The notes under the pieces are model-generated. The model had not been told where the DNA came from, did not search any database, and was given only the letters and a program-made list of their open reading frames with translations. The translations under genes and the position numbers were made by a program. Positions 26,782 through 37,660 of a stretch of DNA of 64,000 bases are shown piece after piece (the stretch's first letter is position 1; every line of letters begins with the position of its first letter). Source of the stretch: CAVOJY01 sp963696405 (GTDB lineage Bacteria; Chloroflexota; Limnocylindria; Limnocylindrales; CSP1-4); assembly GCA_963696405.1 (NCBI GenBank), contig CAVOJY010000003.1, forward strand, positions 322,460 through 386,459. The letters are read 5' to 3'.

Positions 26782-29140
26782 TTACGGGCTCGGTGCCAGC
26801 AGCGGAGCCAGGGCCCGGTCCAGCGCGGGTGCCAGCGAGCGCGCGAACGTCGCCGTGAGGTGGTGCCCGTCGCGATAGACGATCTTGCGGTTGACGACTG
26901 CAGGGCAAGGGTCGGATGGGCAGACCGCCGTCGTCATGTCCACCAGCAGGTCCCGCGTCGCGCGCGTTGCGGCGCGTTCGCGAACGAGCATGTCGCTTCG
27001 GTACGCCTGGGAGCGCGGCGTCGCGCAACGGCGGATGTCCCGGAGGTTGGCCGACAGGCACACGGGGACGTTGACGGTGGGCATCGGGATCCCGGCAATG
27101 AGGGCGACCGGACCGGCAACGCGCTGGAGCATCCGCGCCATGGCGGCCCCCTGGCGCGCCGTGCTTCCGTCCACCGAGAGCACCGGGAAGATCCAGCGGC
27201 TCATCGAAACCACCACGAGGTCGGGTTTCACACTGGCGAGCCGCGCGACGACTGCCGCGTTCCAGGTGTGGCACTCGTAGTACTCGCGCTTGAGGTTGAT
27301 GTTCCGCACGCGCATGTCGACGAACGGGCAGGCGACCTTCACGTACGTGAGGAGCCGCCAGCCGTGCCTCTTGGCTACCGCCTCGACGGCCGGGAACCAC
27401 ATCGACGCGTGCGAATCACCGACCAGCGCCACGGTGAACGTGCCCTCGGGATTGCCGTAGACGCAGTCGGGCGGACTCGTGACGCCCTCGATGGAGAGAC
27501 AGCGGTCCTTCCGGAGGCGCTCCTCGTCGTACCGGGCCCGCGCCAGCGGCGGGGCCACGTCACGGGGGAGCGCGTAGCTTGCCGGGCGGGCGGGCGCGGC
27601 GGGTGGTGCCGGGGCCGGCGTGGCGGCTGGACTCGGGACAGCGCCCGACGCGTCGGGCGCCGCAGGGTCGGTAGCCGCGGAGTCGGGCGCTCCGGGTCCT
27701 GTCGCCCCGGGTGGCGTCGTGCCGGATGCCGTCACCCCGGAGCCGGTCGCTCCGGGACCCGTCGCTGCCGGCTCGGCCGCATCGCCCGCTGCCGGACGGG
27801 CCAGGCTCGCTGCCGTCCGTCGGCGGGTCGGTTGACATCGGATCCGCCGACGCCCGCGGATCCGCCGACGCCCACGGATCCGCCGTCGCCCACGGGTCGT
27901 CGACTGCCATCTCGGCCGGATCGGGCGTCGAGAGCCACGGGTCGTCGACGGTCACTTCTGACGCCGAGACGGAGAGGGCGTCCAGCTCGGCGCTCCCCGC
28001 TCGATCCAGGGTGCTTGCCACGACCACCACCGTCAGCATCGCCGCCAATCCAAGGGCGATCGACCGCCTGGGTGGCGCGGCGAGGATCGGGAGGCCTCGT
28101 CGGAAGGGCTCCTCGACATAGACCCAGCTGGCCGTCGCAACGGCGATGGCGAGGAACGCCAGGACCACCATGGCCGGCGTCTCCAGCGTCCCGCCGAGCG
28201 CCAGGGGCACGAGGACGAGGATCGGCCAGTGCCACAGGTAGAGCGAGTAGCTGATGCGCCCGAGGAAGCGGAGAGGCGAGGTCCGAAGAAGAAGTCCCGG
28301 GCCCCGGCGCAGCGCACCCGAGGCGACGAGTGCCGCCGCCGCGGCGGCCGGAGCGAGTGCCGCGAGGCCCGGGTAGGCGATGTCGCTGTTGAGCGCGAGA
28401 GAGGCCCAGGCGAGCAGGGCCACCGCGGCCCAGCCAAGGGGCGCCAGGATCAGCCCGGGCGCACGTGCCAGCCGCACCGCCCCCACCGCCAGCAGCCCGC
28501 CGGCCGCCAGCTGCCAGGCTCTCGTGGGGAGCATGTAGAAGGCCCAGGAGGGCGAGACGTCGGTGATGAGCACGCTGGCCGCGAACGAGGCAGCGAGAAC
28601 GACCCCCAGGGCCAGCGCTGCGCCGGCTCGGGGAAGTCGCCAGGCGGCGAGCAGCAGGAGCGCCGGCCAGACGAGGTAGAACTGCTCCTCCACACCCAGC
28701 GACCAGAAGTGGAGGAACGGCGACGGGGTCGTCATCGAGCTGAAGTAGTCGCCCGTGGTAAGGGCGAAGCGGACGTTCCCCACCGACAGGGCGGAGGCGG
28801 CCCCGTCGAGCATGACCGCCGAGCGATCAAGCGGGGCGACCACGAGGTAGGCGAGGGGGAGCGTGACCAGGAGCACCACGGCGGCGGCGGGCAGGAGCCG
28901 CCGCACGCGGCGCGCGTAGAAGCGGGTGAAGCTGATCCGGCCCGTCCGTTCCTGCTCGCGCAGGAGGAGTCCTGTGATCAGGAACCCCGAGATGACGAAG
29001 AAGACGTCGACGCCGACGAACCCCCCGGGGAGGGGCAGGCCTGTATGGAAAAGGAGCACGAGGAGGATGGCAACGCCCCGAAGCCCTTCGACGTCGGGGC
29101 GGAACGCGTCTCCGCGAGCCACAGGATCGGGCGCCTGCAC
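26782..29140 (-). CDS. OafA/YrhL-type acyltransferase with C-terminal SGNH domain (one frameshift)
   Basis: About 785 residues. The N-terminal acyltransferase_3 domain has RPDVEGLRGVAILLVLLFH, FFVISGFLITGLLL, FWSLGVEEQFYLVWP and some ten TM helices. A low-complexity linker with repeated DPWASADP-like units (about 27,840-27,910) leads into an SGNH-type domain with VALVGDSHASMW and DGHHLT. The two parts are in different frames; the shift lies in the repetitive linker at about 27,750-27,840. Family members O-acetylate surface polysaccharides. Acyl acceptor unknown. Confidence 0.88.
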
Positions 29141-29511
29141 GGGTTCGAGCTTCCCTCACTATGCGCCACGCATCATGCGGGGCCGGCCTCATGCGCCACA
29201 CGGAAGGCTACCGTCTCCCGGGATGGCGTCAAGTCGTGACGGACAGGCTGTGGACGGACAGGCTAACAGTGCAACGACACGTCGCGGCGCCCCCACCCGC
29301 CCTGTCATCCTCCCGTCACACGGGAGTAAGGCGGGCCGGGGCGTCCGTGTCGACGCCAGGGGAGGGCAGCGGCGGCGAGGATCGAGCACGAAGGATGTCG
29401 CTGATGGCGTCGGGGGGGCGGTCAAACCTGCCAGGGCCTGCCGCAGTCCCGCCTGGAGGGAGAATGGCAGCGGGAAACGGCAGGGGAGAACGGCAGGTAG
29501 GGCACCTGGCT

Positions 29512-29540
29512 TTGACACGCCCACCACGCGGCCCTAGAAT
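29512..29540 (+). promoter_or_regulatory. Near-consensus sigma-70 promoter for greA-lysS-serS
   Basis: TTGACA (29512-29517), 17-nt spacer, TAGAAT (29535-29540), about 94 nt before the greA start. It is the best promoter match in the GC-rich part. Confidence 0.75.
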
Positions 29541-29633
29541 CCGCCGCCGTACCGACTCCCGGCGCGAACCGGTTGCGCCAGGGGGTTCTTTCTTCTCGTA
29601 CGGCCACCGATCGGGCCAGCAAACGGAGCGCCC

Positions 29634-30098
29634 GTGAACAACAAACCCGAATACCTCACCCCAGAGGGGCTCGAGAAGTACAAGGCGGAACTCGATGAGC
29701 TGGTCAACGTCCGCCGGGCGGAGGTTGCCGCGCGAATCCACGACGCGACCGAGCTCGGGGAGCTCGTGGAGAACGCCGAGTACGAGGACGCGAAGAACGA
29801 GCAGGCCTTTGTCGAGGGCCGCATCCAGTCGCTCGAGAACCTCGTCCGCAACGCCGTCCTGATCGACGAGACGCACTCCACCGACCACGTCCAGATCGGT
29901 GCCACCGTTGTCGTGGACCACGGCGAGGGCCGGGAGACCTACACGATCGTCGGCTCTGCAGAGGCGTCGCCGCGGGAGGGGCGCATCTCGAACGAGTCGC
30001 CCGTCGGGCGGGCCTTGCTGGGCCGTCGCAAGGGTGACGAAGTCCTCGTCCAGACCCCGGCCGGGGACTTCAGCTACAAGATCGTCAGCATCAAGTAG
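29634..30098 (+). CDS. greA: Transcription elongation factor GreA
   Basis: 154-residue GreA starting at GTG. The N-terminal coiled coil begins YLTPEGLEKYKAELDEL and carries the acidic tip in ENAEYEDAKNEQAF; the C-terminal FKBP-like domain has SPVGRALLGRRKGDEV. It rescues backtracked RNA polymerase by stimulating transcript cleavage. First gene after the strong promoter at 29512; lysS follows after 27 nt. Confidence 0.96.
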   Translation: MNNKPEYLTPEGLEKYKAELDELVNVRRAEVAARIHDATELGELVENAEYEDAKNEQAFVEGRIQSLENLVRNAVLIDETHSTDHVQIGATVVVDHGEGRETYTIVGSAEASPREGRISNESPVGRALLGRRKGDEVLVQTPAGDFSYKIVSIK

Positions 30099-30125
30099 CC
30101 CGCGCGGCGCGGGGGAGACCGGACG

Positions 30126-31721
30126 ATGTACTGGGCCGACGAGCTTGCGGCCAACGCCAGCGGACCGCAGGTCGTCAGCGATTCGAAGACGCCGTCCGGC
30201 ACCATCCATGTCGGCAGCTTCCGCGGGCCGATCCTCGTCGATGCCATCTGGCGCACGCTCCGTGAGCGCGGGGTTGAGGCGCGGGCGACGTACGGGGTCG
30301 ACGACATGGACCCCATGGATGCCCAGGCGCTCCTCACGCCCGACGCCGTCGATCGGTACATGGGCGTGCCGCTTGCGCACGTGCCCGCCCCCGAGGGCAG
30401 CGCCGCCGCCAGCTACGCTCGCCACTTCGCCGGTCAGTTTCTCGACACCTTCGCCGGGCTCGGGGTCCACCCCCAGGTCTTCTGGATGAGCGAGCTGTAC
30501 GCCTCCGGCGCGATGGATCCCTTCCTGCGGACAGCCCTTGACCGAGCCGACCGCGTTCGCGAGATCTACGAGCGGGTGGCCAACGTCCACCATCCCCGCG
30601 AGTGGCACCCCATCAGCCTCGTCTGCGAGTCGTGTGGGAAGGTGGGCACCACCATCGTCCTCGAGTGGGACGGGTCGCGGGTGCGCTACGAGTGCCGTCC
30701 CGATCTCGTCACCTGGGCGCACGGGTGCGGCCACGGCGGCTGGGTCTCCCCGTTCGGGGGGCGGTCCAAGCTCCCCTGGAACCTCGAGTGGGCCGCGCAG
30801 TGGAGCTACCTGGGCGTGACGATCGAACCCTCCGGGAAGGACCTCTCGACGAAGGGCGGGTCCCGCGACCGGTCCGACGCGATCGCGCGGGAGGTCTTCG
30901 ATCGTGAACCGCCGCTCAACGTCCCGTACGAGTTCCTGAACATCGGCGGGCGGAAGATGAGCACGAGCAAGGGCCGGGGGGCGAGCGCGCACGGGATGGC
31001 CGAGGTGCTTCCGCCCGAGCTGGTGCGCTTCCTCTTCCTCCGCCACCGCCCGAACCACGCCCTCGATTTCGACCCGTCGGGCGACACCATCCCGCGCCTC
31101 TTCGACGAGTACGACCGGGTCGCCGACGCGACCGCGGGGCGCGAGGTGCGCGGTGAGCTGCCACCCGATCCCGATCGGATCTTCAACGTGTGTCAGCTGG
31201 ACCCGGACGTAGACGCTGTTGCCGAGGCATCCCGGTACCGCCCGCCGTTCGGCCATCTCGCGCTCCTCGACCAGGTACCCGGGGTGGACGTGGTGGAACG
31301 GTTCGCGGCCGAGAAGGGCGCGCCGCTCGACGCCGCGGAACTCGCGATCCTGGAGGCCCGGCGAACGGCGGCGCGCGCCTGGCTCGAGCACTGGGCGCCG
31401 GAGCGGGCCCGCCTTGTCGTCCACCGCGACGCACTGCCGGCCGAGGTGGCCGCCCTGTCCGACGAGCAGCGCATCTACCTGGGCGGCCTCGCGCTTGCAG
31501 CCGAACGTGAGCAGCCGGCATCCGGCGAGGCCTGGCAGAACCTCGTGTTTCGGGTGGCAGAGGAGGCGGCCATGCCGGCCGGCCGGGCCTTCGGCGCCCT
31601 CTACATCGCGTTCCTGGGACGGACGAACGGGCCGCGCGCCGGCTGGCTCCTGGCGGCATTTCCGGCGACGTTCGTGATCGGGCGCCTGCGCGAGGCCGCC
31701 GGCTGGAGGGCGGCGCCATGA
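30126..31721 (+). CDS. lysS: Class I lysyl-tRNA synthetase
   Basis: 531-residue class I LysRS (archaeal/spirochaete type, structurally unrelated to the common class II enzyme). The HIGH-like motif is in PSGTIHVGSFRG and the KMSKS motif is KMSTSKG. A zinc-like cluster is seen in LVCESCGKVG and the later WAHGCGHGGW. It charges tRNA-Lys. The stop overlaps the serS start (ATGA), so two synthetases are translationally coupled. Class I LysRS in this setting agrees with several Chloroflexota and alphaproteobacterial lineages. Confidence 0.95.
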   Translation: MYWADELAANASGPQVVSDSKTPSGTIHVGSFRGPILVDAIWRTLRERGVEARATYGVDDMDPMDAQALLTPDAVDRYMGVPLAHVPAPEGSAAASYARHFAGQFLDTFAGLGVHPQVFWMSELYASGAMDPFLRTALDRADRVREIYERVANVHHPREWHPISLVCESCGKVGTTIVLEWDGSRVRYECRPDLVTWAHGCGHGGWVSPFGGRSKLPWNLEWAAQWSYLGVTIEPSGKDLSTKGGSRDRSDAIAREVFDREPPLNVPYEFLNIGGRKMSTSKGRGASAHGMAEVLPPELVRFLFLRHRPNHALDFDPSGDTIPRLFDEYDRVADATAGREVRGELPPDPDRIFNVCQLDPDVDAVAEASRYRPPFGHLALLDQVPGVDVVERFAAEKGAPLDAAELAILEARRTAARAWLEHWAPERARLVVHRDALPAEVAALSDEQRIYLGGLALAAEREQPASGEAWQNLVFRVAEEAAMPAGRAFGALYIAFLGRTNGPRAGWLLAAFPATFVIGRLREAAGWRAAP

Positions 31722-33040
31722 GCATCGGCATGCAGCGCCTGCGCGAGGACGCCGACCGCGTCCGGCAGGGCGCCGTCCTGAAGGGGGAGGACCCCGCGGT
31801 CGTCGACGCCGCGCTCGCCCTCGACGCGCGCCGTCGCGCGCTGTTGACCGAGGTGGAGGCGCTGCGCGCGGAGCGCAACGCCGCGAGCAAGCAGATCGGC
31901 GAGGCGATCCGCGGCGGCGCCTCCCCGCAGGGCCCCGAAGTCGCGGCGCTCCGCGACGCGTCCACGTCCGCCGGCGCCCGCATCGAGACGCTGGATGCCG
32001 AGTTGGCCGCCGCCGAGGCCGAGCTGGAGGAGGCGCTGCTCCGCATTCCCAACCCGCCTGATCCCGGCATCCCGGTCGGCGGCGAGGAGGCGAGCCTGGT
32101 CGTCCGCGCCTGGGGCGACCCGCTTCCGCACGACGAGCCCCGCGGGGGAGCGCCGGACGGCCGAACCCCCTGGACCCGTCGGCCCCACTGGGAGGTGGGC
32201 GAGGCGCTCGGCATGCTCGACCTCGCCGGCGGTGCGAAGATCACCGGCTCCGGCTTCCCCGTCTATCGCGCGGAGGGCGCCGCCCTCCAGCGCGCCCTCA
32301 TCGACTTCATGGTCGGCATCCACACCCGCGAGCACGGCATGACCGAGGTCTGGCCGCCCGCGCTCGTGAACGCGGCCTCGGCGCGCGGCACCGGGCAGCT
32401 GCCGGACAAGGAAGACCTCATGTACGTCGTGACGCGGGACGATCTGTACCTCGTCCCGACCGCGGAGGTCCCGGTCACGAACCTCCACCGCGACGAGATC
32501 ATCGAGGCCGACCGCTTGCCGATCCGCTACGTCGCCTACTCGCCCTGCTTCCGCCGGGAGGCGGGGGCCGCCGGGAAGGACACCCGGGGGATCCTTCGCG
32601 TCCACCAGTTCGACAAGGTGGAGATGGTCTGCTTCGAGCGCCCGGACGACTCCGACGCCACGCTCGAGTGGCTGACCGCCCGGGCCGAGGTCGTGCTCCA
32701 GCGGCTCGGCCTGCCGTATCGGGTCAAGCTGATGTCAACAGGTGACATGGGTTTCACCCAGGCGAAGAAGTACGACCTGGAGGTATGGGCACCGGGCGTG
32801 GAGCGCTGGCTGGAGGTCAGCTCGATCTCGAACTTCCGTGACTACCAGGCGAGGCGCATGAACGTCCGCTGGCGGCCCGAGCCGGGGGCCAAGCCGGAGA
32901 TCCTCCACACGCTCAACGGCTCGGGCCTCGCCCTGGCGCGCACCGTGGCCGCCATTCTCGAGGTGTACCAGCAGCCGGACGGCTCGCTCGCCGTGCCCGA
33001 GGCGCTGCGGGCGTGGCTCGGGGACCGCATCGGAGCGTGA
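31718..33040 (+). CDS. serS: Seryl-tRNA synthetase
   Basis: 440-residue class II SerRS. The N-terminal coiled-coil arm (about residues 30-110) binds the long variable arm of tRNA-Ser. The catalytic domain has TAEVPVTNLHRDEI, the motif 2 loop CFRREAGAAGKDTRG, FDKVEMVCF, and motif 3 LNGSGLALARTVAAILE. Its substrate tRNA-Ser(UGA) lies 3.6 kb downstream in the same window. Confidence 0.97.
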   Translation: MSIGMQRLREDADRVRQGAVLKGEDPAVVDAALALDARRRALLTEVEALRAERNAASKQIGEAIRGGASPQGPEVAALRDASTSAGARIETLDAELAAAEAELEEALLRIPNPPDPGIPVGGEEASLVVRAWGDPLPHDEPRGGAPDGRTPWTRRPHWEVGEALGMLDLAGGAKITGSGFPVYRAEGAALQRALIDFMVGIHTREHGMTEVWPPALVNAASARGTGQLPDKEDLMYVVTRDDLYLVPTAEVPVTNLHRDEIIEADRLPIRYVAYSPCFRREAGAAGKDTRGILRVHQFDKVEMVCFERPDDSDATLEWLTARAEVVLQRLGLPYRVKLMSTGDMGFTQAKKYDLEVWAPGVERWLEVSSISNFRDYQARRMNVRWRPEPGAKPEILHTLNGSGLALARTVAAILEVYQQPDGSLAVPEALRAWLGDRIGA

Positions 33041-33419
33041 CCGCGCAAGGACGGCCCATCACCGGCACCGCCTCCCGATGATCCGATACGACTGAGCCGA
33101 CCCTCGCTGCGCGAAGAATCGGCGTGCGCGGGCATGACGCGCGGTGCTACGCTCACCAGAACCGCGCGGCTTCAACAGGGTGTGGCCGCGCACGGGCAGG
33201 GACGCTGGAGGGGCATGTCGTTGCGGACTGGTCGCCACCGTGACCGCCGCACCCGGGGCGCCGATGTAGCCGCGCCACCCGCGCGTCCCTTCGACGCGGG
33301 TCGAGCGCCCCGGACGAATGGAGGGCAATGCCGACGCTGACCGCAGTCCGGTGTGTCCGGCCGCCGAGCCGGCCAGGTAGATGGCTTCGAGGCCCACACG
33401 TGCACGACAGGAGGGAACC
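33041..33419. other. Intergenic region, 379 bp
   Basis: No gene supported. GAGGGAACC just before 33420 is the ribosome-binding site of the protease gene. No clear promoter was found. Confidence 0.5.
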
Positions 33420-36350
33420 ATGAGGGCGTTGATGTTCCGGCGAGGTGCTGTGCTGGTGGCAGTGGCTGCGCTGATGGTGGGGGTGCTCCCTGCCTCGCAG
33501 CCAATCGCGGCCACGGCCGGCGACGTCGGCTCGCTGAAGATGTTCCAGGCGACCAAGTTCGACGCGCACTACGTGGCGCCTCGTGACGAGGCGATCGAGC
33601 AACTCTTGAAGGAGGAGAAGGTTCTCCTGCCGGGCGCCGACGCGACGGCAACGGGGAGCGCCATCCGGGCGTTCAAGAGCGCCTGGTTCCAGCGCAACCC
33701 GACCACGCCGAGCCCGTTCAAGCTGGCGGCGCTGCTCAAGGGTGAGCTTTGGAACAAGCCGAAGGTGGCGGCGAGCCCGATCAAGAGCCTGGTCGTGCCC
33801 GTGGAATTCCCCAACGCCGATAGCTTCAACGACGAGTGCGGCGCCCCGGTCACGACCACCGGCCCTCTGCACAACCAGATGGCTCCTCCGGGTCCGCGGG
33901 ACAACAACACCGTCTGGTACCAGGACGCCAACCCGTCGCTCTACAACGAGCTGTACTTCGGGGAAGGCCCGAATGCCGGCGTCATCATCCACCACCCGAA
34001 CCTCGGCGACGTGGACCTGCGCGGCAACACGATGACGAACTACTACCTCGAGCAGTCCGAGGGTGCCTTCAAGCCCGCCGGCTCGGTCTATCCCAAGTGG
34101 CTGCAGGCTGCCCATTCGGAGGGTTGGTACGGCGCCGATAGCTGCAACGGCGGCGAACCACAACGTCCGTGCCCAGGACCTGGTCAAGGAAGTGGTCGAT
34201 GCCGTCGAGGCGGACAACCCCGCCTTCTCCTGGCAGAAGTACGACGGCAACGCGGACGGCATCGTCGACAACTTCACGGTGATCCATGCGGGCATGGGCC
34301 AGGAGGCAGGCGGCGGGGCGGAAGGCGACTTCGCCATCTGGTCGCATGCGTCGCTTCTCGACTTCCCGACCGGCTACCTCGCCTGCGCGAAGGGATCCGC
34401 GGGGTGCCCCGACCGGGACGTCTTCGTGCGCGAGTACAGCATGGATCCCGAGAACATCGACATCGGCGTGATCTCCGAGGAGTTCGGCCACGCCGCCTTC
34501 GGCCTGCCCGACCTGTACACCACCGACACGGACAGCTCGATCTCGAACTGGGCCATCATGGAGTCCGGCTCGTGGAACGGGAAGCTCGGCGGGATGCAGC
34601 CGGCTCCGTTCCCCCTCTGGTTCAAGTACATCCTCGGTTGGGCCAAGCCGCTCGAGATCAACTACGACACCGGGCTCAGCATCGCGAAGGTCGGCCAGCT
34701 CTCTCTGCGCCCGGCCGGTACACAGTCGGGTATCAAGATCAACCTGCCCGACAAGACCGTCGAAGTCCCGAACCCGCTGGGGACCGGCCAGGCCTGGTGG
34801 TCCGCCGTGGGCGACCTCCTGAGCAACACCATCACGCACCAGTTCGACCTGACCGGCACCACCGCGCCCGTCTTCTCGTTCGCCAGTTCCTGGAGCATCG
34901 AGGAGGACTGGGACTACGGCTACGTCGAGGTGTCGGCCGACGGCGGCGCGACGTGGGCGATCCTCCAGGACATGGATGGCGTCCTGCCGGAACACCAACC
35001 CCAACGGCAACAACGCAGGGCTGGGGCCTGACCGGTGAGGGCGACGGCACGCTTCGTTTCGACCTCGCTGCCTTCGTCGGCCAGAACGTCCTTGTGCGCC
35101 TGCGCTACTCGACCGACCTGGCAGCCCAGTGGGCCGGCTGGTGGGCCGATGACTTCGCGCTGACAGACGGCGCGACCACGCTGTTCTCGGATAACGTGGA
35201 AGCGGGCGCCGACGGCTGGACGGCAAACGGCTGGCAGCTCGTGCCCAAGTCGGAGGTCTATCCGCGCTACTACCTGGCCGAATGGCGCAACATGAGCGGC
35301 TTCGACCGGGGCCTGAAGTACCCCTACCAGACCGTCTACTACGACGAGGACGAGTGGGAAGTCGATCGCGCGCCCTACACCGTGCCGGGCATGCTGCTCT
35401 ACTTCCGCGACAGCTCGTACAAGTTCGACTACACGCTGTACGACTCCCTGTACGACCCGCCGAGTTACGGTCCGAAGCACGGCCTGATCGTGGTGGACAG
35501 CCACTCGTTCCCGTACATGTGGAGCAACTACACGTACTCGAGCGGACAGAACGTCCGCCTGTCGCGTCGTGTCCAGACCGGGAACTCGACGTTCACGCTC
35601 CAGAGCACGACGCCGTTCACCATGCGCCTGGGGTACGACCCGGCGACGGGCGAGTACCAGCCGGCTCCCCTGGAGACGAAGACGTTCGGTCCGCTGCCGG
35701 CGGTGAGCCAGTTCCACGATTCGATGGGCTACTACCCCGGTTTGTGGTACCCCGGATATGGTTCGGCCCTCTACTTCTGGGATACGGCAGCCAGCACCGC
35801 GATCCCCGCCAAGGGCAACTACACCACGCGGATCACCTGGCCGGACAACAGCCCGCTGACCGACCTGTACGGCTATGACATGGGGGACACGATCCTCGGC
35901 TCGGGCAACCCGGGCGATGACGGCGTCCAGTACGGCCTCCACCTTGCCGTCACCGGCAAGGCCATTGACGGTAGCTGGGGCCAGATCAGCGTCTGGAACT
36001 CGTCGGCGCTGCTGGATCTCGGCAAGAAGGTGAGTGGCAGCGCGGCGTCCGGCGGGACGCTCACCTACACCCTGTCCATCCGGAACCTGACGCCGGTGGC
36101 GCAGTCATTCGTGCTCGACGATCCGATCCCGGCGAACACGACGTACCTCATGGGACCCGGGTACAACCGACCGTCGAACAGCATCCATGTCGAGGGCAAG
36201 GTTGCCCCCTTCATGACCAACTTCGTTGTGGTCTCGGTGAAGGTGAAGCCGTACACGCCGCCCGGCACGGTCATCACCAACACCGCCACCCTGCGCGACG
36301 GCGCGCTGGGCGACCAGGCAACCGTGGTCTCGACCGTTCCCAAGCGCTGA
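33420..36350 (+). CDS. Secreted M6 (immune inhibitor A-like) metalloprotease with DUF11-like tail (two frameshifts)
   Basis: About 976 residues. A signal peptide (MRALMFRRGAVLVAVAALM) starts at 33420 behind GAGGGAACC. The first frame runs on past 34,150 only as a shadow; the true middle (34,150 to about 34,990) is in another frame and then returns, so two compensating indels exist. The middle holds AIMESGSW, GWAKPLEI and the zinc region SEEFGHAAFGLPDLY. There the usual HExxH reads EEFGH, with Glu in place of the first His. A C-terminal DUF11-like domain starts at LGKKVSGSAASGG. It probably degrades extracellular protein if active. Confidence 0.85.
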   Translation: MRALMFRRGAVLVAVAALMVGVLPASQPIAATAGDVGSLKMFQATKFDAHYVAPRDEAIEQLLKEEKVLLPGADATATGSAIRAFKSAWFQRNPTTPSPFKLAALLKGELWNKPKVAASPIKSLVVPVEFPNADSFNDECGAPVTTTGPLHNQMAPPGPRDNNTVWYQDANPSLYNELYFGEGPNAGVIIHHPNLGDVDLRGNTMTNYYLEQSEGAFKPAGSVYPKWLQAAHSEGWYGADSCNGGEPQRPCPGPGQGSGRCRRGGQPRLLLAEVRRQRGRHRRQLHGDPCGHGPGGRRRGGRRLRHLVACVASRLPDRLPRLREGIRGVPRPGRLRARVQHGSREHRHRRDLRGVRPRRLRPARPVHHRHGQLDLELGHHGVRLVEREARRDAAGSVPPLVQVHPRLGQAARDQLRHRAQHREGRPALSAPGRYTVGYQDQPARQDRRSPEPAGDRPGLVVRRGRPPEQHHHAPVRPDRHHRARLLVRQFLEHRGGLGLRLRRGVGRRRRDVGDPPGHGWRPAGTPTPTATTQGWGLTGEGDGTLRFDLAAFVGQNVLVRLRYSTDLAAQWAGWWADDFALTDGATTLFSDNVEAGADGWTANGWQLVPKSEVYPRYYLAEWRNMSGFDRGLKYPYQTVYYDEDEWEVDRAPYTVPGMLLYFRDSSYKFDYTLYDSLYDPPSYGPKHGLIVVDSHSFPYMWSNYTYSSGQNVRLSRRVQTGNSTFTLQSTTPFTMRLGYDPATGEYQPAPLETKTFGPLPAVSQFHDSMGYYPGLWYPGYGSALYFWDTAASTAIPAKGNYTTRITWPDNSPLTDLYGYDMGDTILGSGNPGDDGVQYGLHLAVTGKAIDGSWGQISVWNSSALLDLGKKVSGSAASGGTLTYTLSIRNLTPVAQSFVLDDPIPANTTYLMGPGYNRPSNSIHVEGKVAPFMTNFVVVSVKVKPYTPPGTVITNTATLRDGALGDQATVVSTVPKR

Positions 36351-36361
36351 TCGGACCGCGC

Positions 36362-36400
36362 GGTCGGTCTGGCCCGCTGGCGGCGCGGGCCAGACCGACC
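36362..36400 (+). terminator. Strong terminator hairpin after the M6 protease
   Basis: Perfect 15-bp inverted repeat GGTCGGTCTGGCCCG / CGGGCCAGACCGACC with a 9-nt loop, starting 11 nt after the stop codon. There is no T-run. It also ends the convergent small ORF at 36420. Confidence 0.8.
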
Positions 36401-36419
36401 CACCATTGAGCAGCCGTTA

Positions 36420-36551
36420 CTACGCTTGCCTGCCCCCGAGCCTGTTGCGGAACCAGTCGGGCGCTGTCTTCCTGCCCGTGAGCAGGTAGACCGCGACGGC
36501 CAGGACCGCTACCGCGGCAACGATGGCCACCAGGCGAACGATGCGTTGCAC
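36420..36551 (-). CDS. Small single-TM membrane protein
   Basis: 43-residue ORF from GTG 36551: one hydrophobic helix (LVAIVAAVAVLAVAVYLL) then a basic tail GRKTAPDWFRNRLGGRQA. The frame extends upstream to 36632 with Arg-rich residues that look non-native. No family recognised. Confidence 0.5.
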   Translation of the reverse strand: MQRIVRLVAIVAAVAVLAVAVYLLTGRKTAPDWFRNRLGGRQA

Positions 36552-36695
36552 GTCCCTTGTCCTCCAGGCGTCGAACAGATGCAGACGGCCCGCACGGCTT
36601 GGCCGGCCCTGGATCCGCACGCCTATTGTCAACCCGTCGCGCAGGGCCCGGTGAGGCTGCTGGGAGTTGGAGGCCGCCTATACTCGATCGGCCGC

Positions 36696-37122
<427 letters not shown>

Positions 37123-37425
37123 CTACGACGCGTTCGAGCCCCAGATGACCTCGCCGTCGTGCCATTCGGGGTCGCTCTCGAGGAACCCGCGCATCACCGC
37201 GTATTCGCGACCCTGGGCCGGATCGTCCGCATTGCGCGTGTAGCTGTCACGGTCTGCGAAGAGGACCGCCAGCATGAGCACGTTCGGTTTCTCGTCCAGC
37301 CGGTAGAGGTAGGTAGCCACGAATCCGGGCACCTCGCGGGACCCGATTGCCGCCATGGCATCTTGCAGCTGCTTCTCCGCGCCGGGCTTGACCTGAAGGC
37401 GGGCGATCGTTCCGTACATGGTCAT
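37123..37425 (-). CDS. Dimeric alpha/beta-barrel (antibiotic monooxygenase-like) protein
   Basis: 100-residue protein starting MTMYGTIARLQVKPGAEK at 37425 behind AAGGAGAT. The pattern (beta strand, helix with AEKQLQDAMAAIG, VPGFVATYLYRLDEKPN, VLFADRDSYTRNADDP) fits the ferredoxin-like ABM/NIPSNAP-type dimeric barrel family. Such proteins can be monooxygenases, haem-degrading enzymes or stress proteins; no catalytic residue settles which. It is the last complete gene before the composition break. Confidence 0.75.
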   Translation of the reverse strand: MTMYGTIARLQVKPGAEKQLQDAMAAIGSREVPGFVATYLYRLDEKPNVLMLAVLFADRDSYTRNADDPAQGREYAVMRGFLESDPEWHDGEVIWGSNAS

Positions 37426-37484
37426 CTCCTTGAGGGTGTGTCGACGGCTGGGCCGGTGGGTGTCCCGCGCGTCGCCGGCGGGCA

Positions 37485-37660
37485 TCAGGCCCCGACGAGC
37501 CGGACGAAGTGGTAGGCAATGGTGTGCCCGCCGAAGGTCAGCGGGATCATGTCCGTTTCCAGCTGCAGCACCGACCCGTTGCGATGGAGCCCGCGGAAAC
37601 GGAAGGTTGCCGGGAACGCTGCGTGTTGACCCGAAGAGGCGAGCATCAGCACTGTGGCGT
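37485..37660 (-). pseudogene. C-terminal PAS-like fragment truncated at the composition junction
   Basis: About 55 residues ending at 37485. The stretch RFRGLHRNGSVLQLETDMIP followed by LTFGGHTIAYHFVRLVGA has the shape of the end of a PAS domain (R-x-DGS-type turn and last strands). Its GC-rich sequence stops abruptly near 37,655-37,665, where the AT-rich reading frame MLKRTTIKMM is fused in frame. The upstream part of the domain is missing. This is a truncation at the chimeric or insertion junction rather than a normal small gene. Confidence 0.7.

Noticed and set aside
33381..36350. M6 protease as one uninterrupted frame
   Set aside because: The single frame is open throughout, but between about 34,150 and 34,990 its product is Arg/Gly-rich nonsense. 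The recognisable protease core is in another frame, so two indels are present.
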